From Pseudomonas pisciculturae (GTDB taxonomy: Bacteria > Pseudomonadota > Gammaproteobacteria > Pseudomonadales > Pseudomonadaceae), in contig NZ_JACVZE010000006.1 of NCBI RefSeq assembly GCF_015461805.1, forward strand, positions 186,001-250,000: 64,000 nt of DNA, given 5' to 3'. A program made the position numbers and the translations under genes. Positions 15,209 through 23,638 of the stretch are shown one piece after another. Every line of letters starts with the position of its first letter. Within the stretch, counting starts at the first letter, position 1. Under the pieces are notes generated by a model. It saw only the letters and a program-made list of their open reading frames with translations, had not been told where the DNA came from and did no database searches.

Positions 15209-16623
15209 GCAACGACGTCTCCTTCAAGCGGGCGGAGTACCTGGAAGTGCTGGACCGCTGGGCAACTGTCCGCGACGTCTGCGCCGGTCAGCACCGAGTG
15301 GTGCCACGGCTGCCGTACATCAACTCTCACGACAAGTCGCCGGAGAATCAGGACCGCAATCGGGCCTATCGCGAGCGGGCGGTGTTCAAAAACGCCACAG
15401 GGCATACCCGGAATGGTTTGCTCGGCCTGGCCTTCCATAAAGACCCGACGCTGACGGTGCCCAAGAAACTGGAATACCTGCAGGACAACGCCAACGGTTC
15501 CGGGGTAAGCATTTACCAGCACTCCCAAGGCACGCTGGAAAAGGTGTTGGAGGCTGGCCGGCATGGCCTGTACGTCGACTACCACCAAGACAACGGTATC
15601 GGCGGGCACGCGGTGATCCTCACCTACTGCGCTGAGGACATCATCAACTGGCGCACTGGCATGGTGAACGGCCATAGCGTGCTGACCATGGTGGTGTTGA
15701 AAGAGTCGCCGGAAATCCCTGATGGCTTCGGCTTTAAGACGGTTGAGCAGTACCGGGAGCTTGCCCTGGAGAATGACGGCTTTGTTTGCCGCGTCTGGCG
15801 CCGGGCAGGCCCAAGAGGTGGCGGCCCATTGGAAATTGTCGAGAACTACAGCCCCACTGGGGTGAGTGGCCGGTTCAAGGAGATCCCGTTCACCTTCGTC
15901 GGTGCGCAAAACAATGACCCGAGCATCGACGAATCGCCGCTCTACGACATCGCCATGATCAACCTGGGCCATTACCGGAACAGCGCCGACTACGAAGACA
16001 GCGTGTTCTGGTGCGGCCAGGCCCAGCCGTGGATCAGCGGGCTCGATGAGTCCTGGCGCGACTGGATGGAGAAAAACGGAATTTATGTCGGTTCCAGAGC
16101 CCCGATGATGCTGCCGGTCGGGGGAGCATTCGGTTACGCCCAGCCTGCACCGAACACGCTGGTCAAGGAGGCCATGGCCGACAAGAATCAGATGATGATT
16201 GAACTGGGCGCCAGGATGGTGGTGGCATCGCTTGCCACCAAGACTGCTACCGAGTCCCGTGGCGATCAGTCGGCCTCTACTTCAGTCCTTGCCGGCTGTG
16301 TTGCCAACGTCAGCGAGGCCTATACCCGAGCCATTATGTGGTGCTGCGCCTATATGGGCATCGCTGACAAGAAGGTTGCCTACCAAGTCAATCAAGAGTT
16401 CGTCGAGCTGACTGCTGATCCGCAGATGATCGCTGCGTTGGTTTCGCTCTGGCAGCAACGCGGTTTCGCCAAGGCTGACTTACGGGCCTACCTTCGCAAG
16501 CTGGGGCTGATCGCGCCAGAGCGTACTGACCAGCAGATCGACGGCGAACTGGAAGAGCAGGGCGACGGCCTGGACCTGGATGACGAGGACAAACTGAATG
16601 GCGGCAAACCAAGCAATCCTTGA
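15205..16623 (+). CDS. Portal protein (DUF4055 family)
   Basis: This 472-residue protein matches the DUF4055 phage portal family: N-terminal VSFKRAEYLEVLDRW, AVFKNATGHTRNGLLGLAFHKDP, the conserved SPLYDIAMINLGHYRNSADYEDS, and a C-terminal acidic tail. It forms the DNA-entry ring of the capsid and docks the terminase. Start ATGAGC overlaps the terL stop by four bases. The C-terminus overlaps the next gene by 26 bases. Confidence 0.88.
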   Translation: MSNDVSFKRAEYLEVLDRWATVRDVCAGQHRVVPRLPYINSHDKSPENQDRNRAYRERAVFKNATGHTRNGLLGLAFHKDPTLTVPKKLEYLQDNANGSGVSIYQHSQGTLEKVLEAGRHGLYVDYHQDNGIGGHAVILTYCAEDIINWRTGMVNGHSVLTMVVLKESPEIPDGFGFKTVEQYRELALENDGFVCRVWRRAGPRGGGPLEIVENYSPTGVSGRFKEIPFTFVGAQNNDPSIDESPLYDIAMINLGHYRNSADYEDSVFWCGQAQPWISGLDESWRDWMEKNGIYVGSRAPMMLPVGGAFGYAQPAPNTLVKEAMADKNQMMIELGARMVVASLATKTATESRGDQSASTSVLAGCVANVSEAYTRAIMWCCAYMGIADKKVAYQVNQEFVELTADPQMIAALVSLWQQRGFAKADLRAYLRKLGLIAPERTDQQIDGELEEQGDGLDLDDEDKLNGGKPSNP

Positions 16624-17683
16624 TGCAACCATCCGGCACGCGGTTTTCCTCGAAAAGCTCAAGGCTGGGGAGGTGGGCAAGTTCGCTCCCTTCCTCAAGG
16701 AGATTGACCGCTCGATCCGAGACCGGCTCACCCAGTCGGACCTCACCGAGTACAACACGAAGCGCCTGGAAGCGCTGCTGAAGGAAGTGGATAGCCTGCT
16801 GCTGGGTATCTTCGACCGCTACAGCGCGCAACTGAACCTCGACCTGGTGGATATCGCCAACTACGAGGCGCAGTTCGAAGCGACCAGCCTTGCCAGATCG
16901 GCCCCGGTGGGTGTGTCGCTGGATGTGGTGGCGCCTACGGCCGCTGCAATCCGTACCGCTGTACTGACAAACCCGCTCAGTGTGCGCGGTACTGGTGGTG
17001 GGAAGCTGCTCAAGGCCTTCATCAAGGGCTGGACTGGCGCAGAGCGTGAGCGCGTCACCGGCACCATCCGGCAGGGATTCTTCGAAGGGCAGACGAACTT
17101 TCAGGTCATCCGCAACATTCGCGGTACCAAGGCGGCAGGGTACAAAGACGGCATTCTCGCTACCACCAACCGCAACGCCAGCACGGTCGTTCACACCGCT
17201 ATTCAGCATGTGTCGTCCCAGGCGCGGATGGAGGTGGCCAAGGCCAATACCGACATCGTTTCCGAAGTCGAGATGGTCGCCACGCTCGACAGCAAGACCA
17301 GCCAGCAATGCCGATCGATGGATAAGCGCCGGTATCCGGTGGATGCGGGGCCACGGCCACCGTTTCACCCGAACTGCCGCACCACCTTCATCCTTCTGAC
17401 CAAGCTCAGCGAGATGTTTGCAAAGGGCGCTACCCGCGCTTCAGTCGGGGCTGATGGGGCAGGGCAGGTAAGTGCAAGCCTTGACTACTACCACTGGCTC
17501 CAGCAGCAGCCAGCGTCGTTTCAGGACGTAGCTATTGGGCCGGTGCGAGCCAAGCTGTTTCGCGAAGGCGGGTTGACCGTCGAGCGTTTCGCCGAACTGC
17601 AGCTTGATCGCAACTTTGCTCCACTGACCCTCGTGCAGATGAAGAGCCTGGAGCCTTTGGCCTCCGAGCGCGCAGGAATTTAA
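16598..17683 (+). CDS. Minor head protein, Mu F / SPP1 gp7-like
   Basis: This 361-residue protein has an N-terminal helical part and the gp7/F-type head morphogenesis domain at about residues 200-270 (TVVHTAIQHVSSQARMEVAK, VEMVATLDSKTSQQCRSMD and PFHPNCRTTF, the last with the typical HPNCR motif). Such proteins enter the capsid and help DNA exit or head assembly. It follows the portal with a 26-base overlap. A terminator hairpin follows. Confidence 0.88.
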   Translation: MAANQAILDATIRHAVFLEKLKAGEVGKFAPFLKEIDRSIRDRLTQSDLTEYNTKRLEALLKEVDSLLLGIFDRYSAQLNLDLVDIANYEAQFEATSLARSAPVGVSLDVVAPTAAAIRTAVLTNPLSVRGTGGGKLLKAFIKGWTGAERERVTGTIRQGFFEGQTNFQVIRNIRGTKAAGYKDGILATTNRNASTVVHTAIQHVSSQARMEVAKANTDIVSEVEMVATLDSKTSQQCRSMDKRRYPVDAGPRPPFHPNCRTTFILLTKLSEMFAKGATRASVGADGAGQVSASLDYYHWLQQQPASFQDVAIGPVRAKLFREGGLTVERFAELQLDRNFAPLTLVQMKSLEPLASERAGI

Positions 17684-17701
17684 CCGAACACATTCAATCA
17701 G

Positions 17702-17722
17702 CCGGCTATGAGCCGGTTTTTT
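17702..17722 (+). terminator. Hairpin terminator ahead of scaffold gene
   Basis: Stem CCGGCT / AGCCGG with a 3-base loop, then TTTTTT and the recurrent TTGCCTG. It separates the portal/F block from the capsid block. Confidence 0.75.
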
Positions 17723-17765
17723 ATTGCCTGCAAAGCGGGCAGACCAACCCAAGGGGTGCATCACC

Positions 17766-18494
17766 GTGGCAGAAGAAAACGAAATCGACCTGGAAAACCC
17801 GGCAATCAAGGCCGCTATCGCGACTGCCGTTGAAGCATCTGTTTCCGGTTTGAAAACCAAGAACTCTGAGCTGCTGGGCAAGCTGAAGGAAACCTCCGGC
17901 AAGCTGACTCAGTTTGAAACCCAGTTTGAGGGCATCGACATCGACGCCGTCAAAGGCCTGCTCAGTCGTGCGGGCCAGGATGAAGAAACCAAGCTGCTGA
18001 CCGAGGGCAAGGTGGACGAGGTTTTCAACCGTCGCACCGAGCGTTTACGTGGCGACTACGACAAGCAGCTGAAGACCATCAGCGAGCGTGCCGAGAAAGC
18101 AGAGTCCTTCGCTGCCAAGTTCCAGGGCAAAGTTCTGGGCGACTCGGTACGCGGCGCAGCACTTAAGGCCGGCGCTCTGCCGGAAGCAACCGACGACATC
18201 ATCCTGCGCGCCAAAGGCGTGTTCACCCTAAACGAAGATGGCGATGCAGTCGCCGTTGATGAGTCCGGCCAGGTCATCCTCGGTAAAGACGGCAAGACCC
18301 CTCTGACTCCCCTCGAATGGGCGGAATCTCTGCGCGAAAGCGCACCTCATCTGTGGCCAAGGGCTTCAGGGACATTTGCCCCGGGCGGGGGTGGCGGCAA
18401 GGCTGCATTCAAGCGCTCCGAAATGACCTCCGAGCAGAAGCGCGACTTCCAGCGCAAGCACGGCCAAACCGCATATCTGCAATTGCCCAAGTAA
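17766..18494 (+). CDS. Capsid scaffolding protein
   Basis: The GTG at 17766, with AAGGGG about 10 bases upstream, gives a 242-residue acidic protein. A long coiled coil spans residues 30-125 (KTKNSELLGKLKETSGKLTQ, DKQLKTISERAEKAESFAAK), and a basic C-terminus ends in SEMTSEQKRDFQRKHG. Position just before the major capsid protein and the coiled coil plus basic tail are typical of scaffolds that guide prohead assembly. A TTG-started longer form would run through the hairpin and is rejected. Confidence 0.78.
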   Translation: MAEENEIDLENPAIKAAIATAVEASVSGLKTKNSELLGKLKETSGKLTQFETQFEGIDIDAVKGLLSRAGQDEETKLLTEGKVDEVFNRRTERLRGDYDKQLKTISERAEKAESFAAKFQGKVLGDSVRGAALKAGALPEATDDIILRAKGVFTLNEDGDAVAVDESGQVILGKDGKTPLTPLEWAESLRESAPHLWPRASGTFAPGGGGGKAAFKRSEMTSEQKRDFQRKHGQTAYLQLPK

Positions 18495-18506
18495 GGGGAT
18501 TGACCC

Positions 18507-19469
18507 ATGGCTACAACCGTAAATAGCGACCTGATCATCTACAACGATGAGGCGCAAACCGCATACCTGGAGCGTGTCCAGGACAACCTCGATGTGTTCA
18601 ACGCGTCGTCCAACGGCGCGATGGTCCTGGACAACGAGCTGATTGAAGGCGACTTCCGCAAGCGCGCCCTCTACAAGCTGAACGGCTCGCTGGAGCACCG
18701 CGACGTCAACTCCGACGGTAAGGTAACTGCCAAGAAAATCAGCGCCGGCGAAGCTGTTGGCGTCAAAGCCCCATGGAAGTACGGCCCTTACCAGACCACC
18801 GAAGAGGCGTTCAAGCGCCGCGGTCGTCCGGTCGAGGAGTTCTCCCAGATCGTCGGTGCTGACGTGGCCGACGCGACCCTGGAAGGCTTCATCCAGTACG
18901 CCACCGCGGGCCTGCGCGCTGCGATCGGCTCCAACGCTGAAATGGTGGTATCGGCCAACATCGAAACCGACGGCAAGAAGACGCTGACGCGCGGCATGCG
19001 CAAGTTCGGCGACAAGTTCGGCCGCATCGCGCTCTGGGTCATGCACTCGTCTGCGTACTTCGACATCGTTGACGAGGCGATCACCAACAAGATCTACGAA
19101 GAAGCGGGTGTCGTGATCTACGGCGGCCTGCCCGGCACGCTCGGCAAGCCAGTACTGGTGACCGACACCGCGCCGGCAGACGTGATTTTCGGCCTGCTGC
19201 CAAACGCCGTAACCATCACCGAGTCTCAGGCTCCAGGCTTCCGCTCTTACGAGGTCAACGACGAAGAGAACTTGAGCATCGGTTACCGCGCAGAAGGCAC
19301 CGTGAACATCGACGTGCTGGGTTACAGCTGGAAAGCCACCACCGGCGGCTCCAACCCAACCCTGGCCGCCGTTGGCTCCGCGGCTAACTGGGTCAAGCAC
19401 GCGGGCAGCAACAAGGTCACCGCCGGCGTGATGATCAAACTGACTGCCACGCCTCCAGCCGGCGGCTGA
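18507..19469 (+). CDS. Major capsid protein
   Basis: This 320-residue protein has the length and layout of a major capsid protein: extended N-terminal arm, central LEGFIQYATAGLRAAIGSNAEM, and the shared capsid stretch IALWVMHSSAYFDIVDEAI. A beta-rich C-terminal part contains YRAEGTVNIDVLGYSW. It lies 12 bases downstream of the scaffold gene and should be the most abundant late product. It probably has the HK97 fold, which sequence alone does not prove. Confidence 0.85.
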   Translation: MATTVNSDLIIYNDEAQTAYLERVQDNLDVFNASSNGAMVLDNELIEGDFRKRALYKLNGSLEHRDVNSDGKVTAKKISAGEAVGVKAPWKYGPYQTTEEAFKRRGRPVEEFSQIVGADVADATLEGFIQYATAGLRAAIGSNAEMVVSANIETDGKKTLTRGMRKFGDKFGRIALWVMHSSAYFDIVDEAITNKIYEEAGVVIYGGLPGTLGKPVLVTDTAPADVIFGLLPNAVTITESQAPGFRSYEVNDEENLSIGYRAEGTVNIDVLGYSWKATTGGSNPTLAAVGSAANWVKHAGSNKVTAGVMIKLTATPPAGG

Positions 19470-19515
19470 TAACAACCCCTGAGAGCGGCCAGTAATGGCC
19501 GCCACGGAGATATTC

Positions 19516-20100
19516 ATGAAACTGACTTACAGCAATCAGCTCGATGGCTTCGATCCGGATGAGCGTTATCGCAACCCGGAACACTTCGATAAGCCAGAAG
19601 CGGGTGTAACCAGCGTGCTGGTGATTGGCGATTGGCCGAAGGTGGTAGACGCCTATGAGTCGGTTGGCGTCGATGTTTCGGTAAAGGAGGACGTTCGAGT
19701 ACAGGTTGTCGGCACCGACAATCAGGCTGAGCTGGAACGCCTTATTGCTGGGCTGCGCGCTGAAAACGATGCAGTTGTCTTCTTGGTTGACGGCCTGAAG
19801 TCCGGTGAGATTTTGCGTCCAGAAGCAGGTGAGTTGGCGATCTGCTTGTTTGGTGCGTTTGAGTCCGCCCATACCTCTCTTGGTGAGTTGACCAAGGAGC
19901 GTGACGACCTGGCCTCTACTGTCGGCGAGTTGCGTGGTGAGATTGAAGCGCTCAAGAAGGCCGCAGTCGCGCAGGCTACTGACGAGGCCGGCGAAGTCGC
20001 GGAACTGAAAGCGAAGCTGGACGAAGCCAAGGTGCCCTACCGCGCCAACGCCTCGAAAGAATCCCTGGAAAAGCTCGTAGCTGAGTTGCCCAAGGAGTGA
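19516..20100 (+). CDS. Phage structural-region protein with C-terminal coiled coil
   Basis: This 194-residue acidic protein lies right after the capsid gene. Residues 1-95 are globular (TSVLVIGDWPKVVDAYESVG and similar). Residues 120-180 form a heptad coiled coil (LTKERDDLASTVGELRGEIE), ending in a short region resembling an SAP/Rho-N helix (YRANASKESLEKLVAELPKE). The start at 19516 has ACGGAG upstream. Possible capsid decoration or head-completion protein; function not established. Confidence 0.6.
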   Translation: MKLTYSNQLDGFDPDERYRNPEHFDKPEAGVTSVLVIGDWPKVVDAYESVGVDVSVKEDVRVQVVGTDNQAELERLIAGLRAENDAVVFLVDGLKSGEILRPEAGELAICLFGAFESAHTSLGELTKERDDLASTVGELRGEIEALKKAAVAQATDEAGEVAELKAKLDEAKVPYRANASKESLEKLVAELPKE

Positions 20101-20159
20101 TAATGCTGGCTGTCGGTGACCCGGCGGCCAATCTTCAAACCATTCCAGCGAGTTGACGC

Positions 20160-20663
20160 ATGACACTCATCATCGAGGACGGCACTGGCAAGCCTGACGC
20201 CGAAAGCTACGCGAGCGCCGAGGATCTGGCCATGTATGCCGTGAAGTTTGGTACGGTCATCCCCGCAGGCATTCCCGAGCAGGAAGCGTTGCTGCGCCGA
20301 GCGGCCTTGGCGATGGATGGCATGGTCTGGAAGGGGCGCAAGACCAGCAGCGAGCAGGGCTTGTCCTGGCCGCGCCAGGAAGTGCTGCTCGATCGTGAAA
20401 TCAAGGCGAACAACTACCTGCCGGCGCGGATTCAGTACGGACAGATGGCTCTTGCTGCTGAGATCCATCAGGACGATATCGATCCGGTGGAGAAGCGCAA
20501 AGGCGCCGTGCTGCTCGACCGTGTTGAGGGCGCTGTAACGCGGCAATATGCGGCGATCCCGTCCACCAGCAACCGACTACTGCCGGCGGCGCCTGATCGG
20601 CCGAGCGCGACGCAGTTCGCGGATTATCTACAGCGTCGGGGATTGCTTGCTGTCAGGGTGTGA
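20160..20663 (+). CDS. Head-tail connector (DnaT-like/gp6 type)
   Basis: This 167-residue protein matches phage proteins annotated as DnaT-like or head-tail connector: N-terminal LIIEDGTGKPDAESYASAED, EALLRRAALAMDGMVWKGRK, WPRQEVLLDREIKANNYLP and a C-terminal tail with LLPAAPDRPSATQFADYLQR. These proteins join the portal neck in siphoviruses. The stop codon overlaps the palindrome at 20661 that opens the control region of the inserted HTH gene. Confidence 0.78.
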   Translation: MTLIIEDGTGKPDAESYASAEDLAMYAVKFGTVIPAGIPEQEALLRRAALAMDGMVWKGRKTSSEQGLSWPRQEVLLDREIKANNYLPARIQYGQMALAAEIHQDDIDPVEKRKGAVLLDRVEGAVTRQYAAIPSTSNRLLPAAPDRPSATQFADYLQRRGLLAVRV

Positions 20664-20696
20664 TCTAAAAAGATCAAGAAAAATACAAAATGATAC

Positions 20697-20732
20697 TTGC
20701 GAACTACTTATTGGTGATGCATTATGAATGCA
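20697..20732 (+). promoter_or_regulatory. Promoter and operator-like palindrome of HTH cargo gene
   Basis: TTGCGA (20697-20702), a 17-bp spacer and CATTAT (20720-20725) make a sigma-70-type promoter. A palindrome TGCATT-N3-AATGCA (20718-20732) covers the -10 element, so autoregulation is likely. A second palindrome, TGATCT-N4-AGATCA, lies upstream at 20661-20676. Confidence 0.6.
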
Positions 20733-20754
20733 CAAACCAACGAGAGGTGTTCAC

Positions 20755-21081
20755 ATGCTACCTAATCCTAAGCACAAAAGTTTCCCAGAGGCTCTACGTA
20801 ACGCTCGCAAGGCGGCAGGAATGACTCAGGCGGACCTCTCTATCGCTGCTGATATTTCGAGTGTGATGGCGGGCCGCTATGAGCGTGGCATGCACAGTCC
20901 AGAAATGAGCACTTGGGCAAAGCTGAACAAAGCGCTTTTCGCTGAGGTAAACGAAAGCGAACTGGAGGCACTCATCCAAGATGCTTTTACCGAGATTACT
21001 TTGGGTGAAGCGTCTGTAGAGGAGATTATTGAAGAGCTGAAAAAGCGCGGTTTCGCCAAGGTCACGCTCGCAAGCGAATAG
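20755..21081 (+). CDS. XRE-family HTH regulator, cargo gene
   Basis: This 108-residue protein has a standard XRE HTH at residues 10-60 (EALRNARKAAGMTQADLSIA, then GRYERGMHSPEMSTWAKLNK). The acidic C-terminal helical tail is ELEALIQDAFTEITLG plus VEEIIEELKKRGFAKVTL. ATG 20755 is chosen (GAGAGGTG upstream). It sits inside the head-connector block with its own promoter and terminator and lower GC, so it is a moron expressed independently of the late transcript. Its targets are unknown. Confidence 0.8.
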   Translation: MLPNPKHKSFPEALRNARKAAGMTQADLSIAADISSVMAGRYERGMHSPEMSTWAKLNKALFAEVNESELEALIQDAFTEITLGEASVEEIIEELKKRGFAKVTLASE

Positions 21082-21098
21082 CGTTCCTAGCCATTCAA

Positions 21099-21121
21099 GC
21101 CCGCCTCGAGCGGGCTTTTTT
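21099..21121 (+). terminator. Terminator of HTH cargo gene, start-associated hairpin
   Basis: Stem GCCCGC / GCGGGC with a 5-base loop, then TTTTTT. It ends 17 bases before the next start codon. Confidence 0.85.
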
Positions 21122-21132
21122 ATGAGGTGCTC

Positions 21133-21501
21133 ATGGCCTTCTACGACGAAATGGCCGTGATGGCTCTGGAGATGATCACAGAGTTCGGCCAACCCGTGAC
21201 CATCAGCAAGACGCAGCCGGGCGAGTACGATCCTGAGCTCGGCGGCGAAGCGCCAGGCGCAACCGTCGAGCAAACCGCCCAAGGCATCCTGCTCGACTTC
21301 ACCGGCCAAGAATTCCAAAACAACAGCCTCATCAAGCAGGGCGACAAGAAACTCAAGATCGCCGCGCAGGGCTTGGCCTGGGTGCCGGATCTGCTCGACA
21401 AGGTGGTCGCCCAAGGCCGCACCTGGTCAATTGTCCCTCCACTGAAAGAGATCAACCCCGCAGGTACGCCGATTCTGTATGAGCTGCAGGTGCGTTCATG
21501 A
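21133..21501 (+). CDS. Head-tail joining protein
   Basis: This 122-residue protein lies between the connector and the gp10-like gene, the usual place of a head-tail stopper. It is beta-rich (TISKTQPGEYDPELGG, AAQGLAWVPDLLDKVVAQ, WSIVPPLKEINPAGTPILYE), consistent with stopper proteins of the gpFII/SPP1 gp16 kind. ATG 21133 has GAGGTG 5 bases before. It overlaps the following gene by 4 bases. Family assignment is by context and pattern. Confidence 0.65.
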   Translation: MAFYDEMAVMALEMITEFGQPVTISKTQPGEYDPELGGEAPGATVEQTAQGILLDFTGQEFQNNSLIKQGDKKLKIAAQGLAWVPDLLDKVVAQGRTWSIVPPLKEINPAGTPILYELQVRS

Positions 21502-22094
21502 GTCGCGTAGGCGCCGGCCGATCCGGTAGTTTCGCCTTGAGCTTGGCCGAGTTCGCCGCCCAAACCAGCGAAGCCATCGACGCCAGCGTGCGCGAGATTA
21601 TCATCGAGGTCGGTAGCAGCTTGATCCGCATGTCGCCCGTGGGTAACCCGGAGATCTGGGCCGAGAACGCCATCGCGACCCAGTACAACAAGGCCGTCGA
21701 CGACCACAACAATGCATTGCGCAGTGATCCGGCCAACCTCACCAAGGGCGGCATGCTGAAGAAGGGCCGCAAGCTCAACGACGACATGGACATCAACGCG
21801 CCCGAAGGCTACGTCGGGGGCCGGTTTCGTGCGAACTGGCACATCTCGCTGGGCGTTGTCGAAAGCGTCACCTTCGACGAGGTGGACCCGAGCGGCGCCG
21901 AAACCGCTGCCGCGCTGGTCGCTGCAATGAGCGACTTCACCGCGGGCCAGATGGCCTACATCATCAACAACTTGCCCTACGCGATTCCGCTGGAATTCGG
22001 CCACTCGACCCAGGCCCCCGGCGGCATGGTTCGGGTCACCGTGGCTCGCTTCCAGCAGATCGTGTTGGAGGCCATCAGGAACAACCAGGTATGA
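21498..22094 (+). CDS. Tail completion/HK97 gp10-like protein
   Basis: This 198-residue protein has the pattern of gp10-like neck proteins: SLAEFAAQTSEAIDASVREI, IRMSPVGNPEIW, GGRFRANWHISLG and NNLPYAIPLEFGHSTQAPGGMVRVTVARF. The GG-RFRANW and EFGHS-AP motifs are typical. It participates in tail-terminator docking at the neck. It overlaps both neighbours by four bases. Confidence 0.8.
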   Translation: MSRVGAGRSGSFALSLAEFAAQTSEAIDASVREIIIEVGSSLIRMSPVGNPEIWAENAIATQYNKAVDDHNNALRSDPANLTKGGMLKKGRKLNDDMDINAPEGYVGGRFRANWHISLGVVESVTFDEVDPSGAETAAALVAAMSDFTAGQMAYIINNLPYAIPLEFGHSTQAPGGMVRVTVARFQQIVLEAIRNNQV

Positions 22095-22507
22095 GTCACG
22101 CCATCATCGCCGCCATCTACGAAACCAGGCTGATCGCCTGGAACGCTGCCAGGTCAGAGAAGCTGAAGATCGTCTTCGAGAACACGGCCTACACGCCGGC
22201 GGCAGATGAAACCTACCTTCGAGCCTTCAACCTGCCGGGCGATACCGCAAGCAACACGCTCGGCGGCGATCACCGACTGTATACGGGCGTGTTTCAGGTC
22301 AGCATCATTGCGCCGGCGGGCACCGGCAAGGCCAAGACCAACCCGGTGGTGGCGGAACTGATCGAGCTGTTCCCTATTTATGGTCGGGACACGAAGGGCG
22401 AGGTGACTGTCATCACTATGTCGCCGGTAGATCAAGGCCCTGGCATCAACAGCGATTCCACCTACACCGCGGCGGTCTCTTTTTCGTACCGCTGCGACAC
22501 CAACTGA
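22091..22507 (+). CDS. Tail terminator protein (DUF4128/gpU-like)
   Basis: This 138-residue protein has the compact alpha/beta form of tail terminators: N-terminal helix IIAAIYETRLIAWNAA, YLRAFNLPGDT, GVFQVSIIAPAGTGK and ELIELFPIYGRD. These match the DUF4128 tail family, functionally like lambda gpU, which caps the tail tube. It is coupled to the gp10-like gene by a 4-base overlap and followed by a hairpin and the tail tube gene. Confidence 0.75.
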   Translation: MSHAIIAAIYETRLIAWNAARSEKLKIVFENTAYTPAADETYLRAFNLPGDTASNTLGGDHRLYTGVFQVSIIAPAGTGKAKTNPVVAELIELFPIYGRDTKGEVTVITMSPVDQGPGINSDSTYTAAVSFSYRCDTN

Positions 22508-22522
22508 TCCAGCCCATTGGGC

Positions 22523-22556
22523 AACCCCGAGAATCCGTCATTGAGCGGGTTTTTTC
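22523..22556 (+). terminator. Imperfect terminator-like hairpin before tail tube gene
   Basis: AACCC and GCGGGTT arms with a long loop, followed by TTTTTT. Weaker than the other copies; it ends about 30 bases before the tail tube start. Confidence 0.45.
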
Positions 22557-22580
22557 ATATCTGCAAAGAGGAAATACCCC

Positions 22581-23237
22581 ATGGGCTACAAACTCCCGAA
22601 CGGCGGCACCTTCCAGCACGCGGCTACCTACGCAGCTGCACTGGCGTTCGCCACCATTAGCAATGCGACTGAGGCTGTGGCCACTGTGGTCGGCGGCACT
22701 CTCGCGGCTGGCGATATCGTCCTGCTGACTTCCGGTTGGAGCAAGCTGGACAGCAAGGTGGTGCGTGTTAAGGCTGCGACCGCTATCGCGATCACCCTGG
22801 AGGGTATCGACACCAGCGACACGCAGATCTTCCCGGCAGGCAGCGGCGGCGGGACGATGCGCAAGGTGATGAGCTGGGTGCAAATCCCGCAGATCTCCGA
22901 TGTGGCCTTCTCCGGCGGCGATCAGAACTACCTGGACGTAGTGTTCCTCGAAGACGACCAAGGCAAGCAGATTCCCACCGACAAATCGGCGGCAAGCATG
23001 GTGCTAACCCTCGCTGACGACCCGATCCAGGCATTCAACGGAGTGCTGCTGAAGGCGGACGCCGGGAAGCAGGTCGAGGCGGCGCGTCTTAACCTGCCTG
23101 GCAACGACACGCTGCTCTACGGCACCTACACGTCGTTCTCCAAACAGCCGGCCGTGTCCCGTAACAACCTGCTGACCCGTACCGTCAGCCTGGCGTTGCA
23201 GTCCGAGCCGACCCGCTACCTGACAGCGGTGGTGTAA
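22581..23237 (+). CDS. Major tail tube protein
   Basis: This 218-residue protein resembles lambda-type tail tube proteins: MGYKLPNGGTFQHAATYAAA, a beta-rich core, then QISDVAFSGGDQNYLDVVFL and NLLTRTVSLALQSEPTRYL. Hexameric rings of it stack to form the tube whose length is set by the tape measure. An AGAGGAAA site precedes the ATG. It is immediately followed by the chaperone pair, as in lambda V-G-T-H. Confidence 0.82.
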   Translation: MGYKLPNGGTFQHAATYAAALAFATISNATEAVATVVGGTLAAGDIVLLTSGWSKLDSKVVRVKAATAIAITLEGIDTSDTQIFPAGSGGGTMRKVMSWVQIPQISDVAFSGGDQNYLDVVFLEDDQGKQIPTDKSAASMVLTLADDPIQAFNGVLLKADAGKQVEAARLNLPGNDTLLYGTYTSFSKQPAVSRNNLLTRTVSLALQSEPTRYLTAVV

Positions 23238-23240
23238 TCC

Positions 23241-23621
23241 ATGGCTAAGATCCGTATCGCGCAGAACGCGACGTTCAACGCGCTCGTGCTGATTCCAATC
23301 GTCGGCAGCGCGCCCGAGAAGGTCGAATTCACCTTCAAATACCGTGATCGCGTCGAGCTTGCCGCTCTGTTCGATGAATGGAACGAGAAGAAGGATAAGG
23401 CACGGGCCGCGCTGGGCGACAAACCGTCTTGGTCGGAGATTGTCGCTGTGGACACCGAGCAGCAAACCCAGCAGATCAAGGACCTGGTTGTCGGGTGGGC
23501 GTTCGACGACGAATACAACGACGACAACATCGTCGCATTCGTGAAGTCTTGCCAGGGTGCCGCGGAGGCTGTCGTTAAGGCTCATGAGGGTGCATACAGC
23601 CAGGCACGCTTGGGAAACTGA
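23241..23621 (+). CDS. Tail assembly chaperone (gpG-like)
   Basis: This 126-residue protein precedes a second frame and the tape measure gene, as lambda G does. Its sequence (VEFTFKYRDRVELAALFDEW, IKDLVVGWAFDDEYNDDNI) fits the phage tail assembly chaperone families. The last codons are TTG GGA AAC TGA, containing the -1 slippery heptamer GGGAAAC directly before the stop. A fraction of ribosomes should continue in the -1 frame to give a longer G-GT type protein of about 229 residues that coats the tape measure during assembly. Confidence 0.8.
   Translation: MAKIRIAQNATFNALVLIPIVGSAPEKVEFTFKYRDRVELAALFDEWNEKKDKARAALGDKPSWSEIVAVDTEQQTQQIKDLVVGWAFDDEYNDDNIVAFVKSCQGAAEAVVKAHEGAYSQARLGN
23612..23618 (+). 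other. Programmed -1 ribosomal frameshift site GGGAAAC
   Basis: The heptamer is in the correct register (G GGA AAC) for a -1 slip and immediately precedes the zero-frame TGA at 23619. After the slip the frame reads CTG ACC GAC and is open to 23929. Lambda G-T uses the closely similar GGGAAAG. Slippage is inferred from sequence. Confidence 0.75.
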
Positions 23622-23638
23622 CCGACGCTGCCCGCGCC

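Noticed and set aside
17724..17765. TTG-started N-terminal extension of the scaffold protein
   Set aside because: It begins in the T-tract of the hairpin terminator and lacks a ribosome-binding site; the GTG at 17766 has one.
18366..19517. Long minus-strand frame opposite the capsid gene
   Set aside because: It mirrors the high-GC codon pattern of the capsid gene, has no ribosome-binding site and resembles no protein. The same applies to long antisense frames at 24468-25937, 34059-35147 and 57154-58506.
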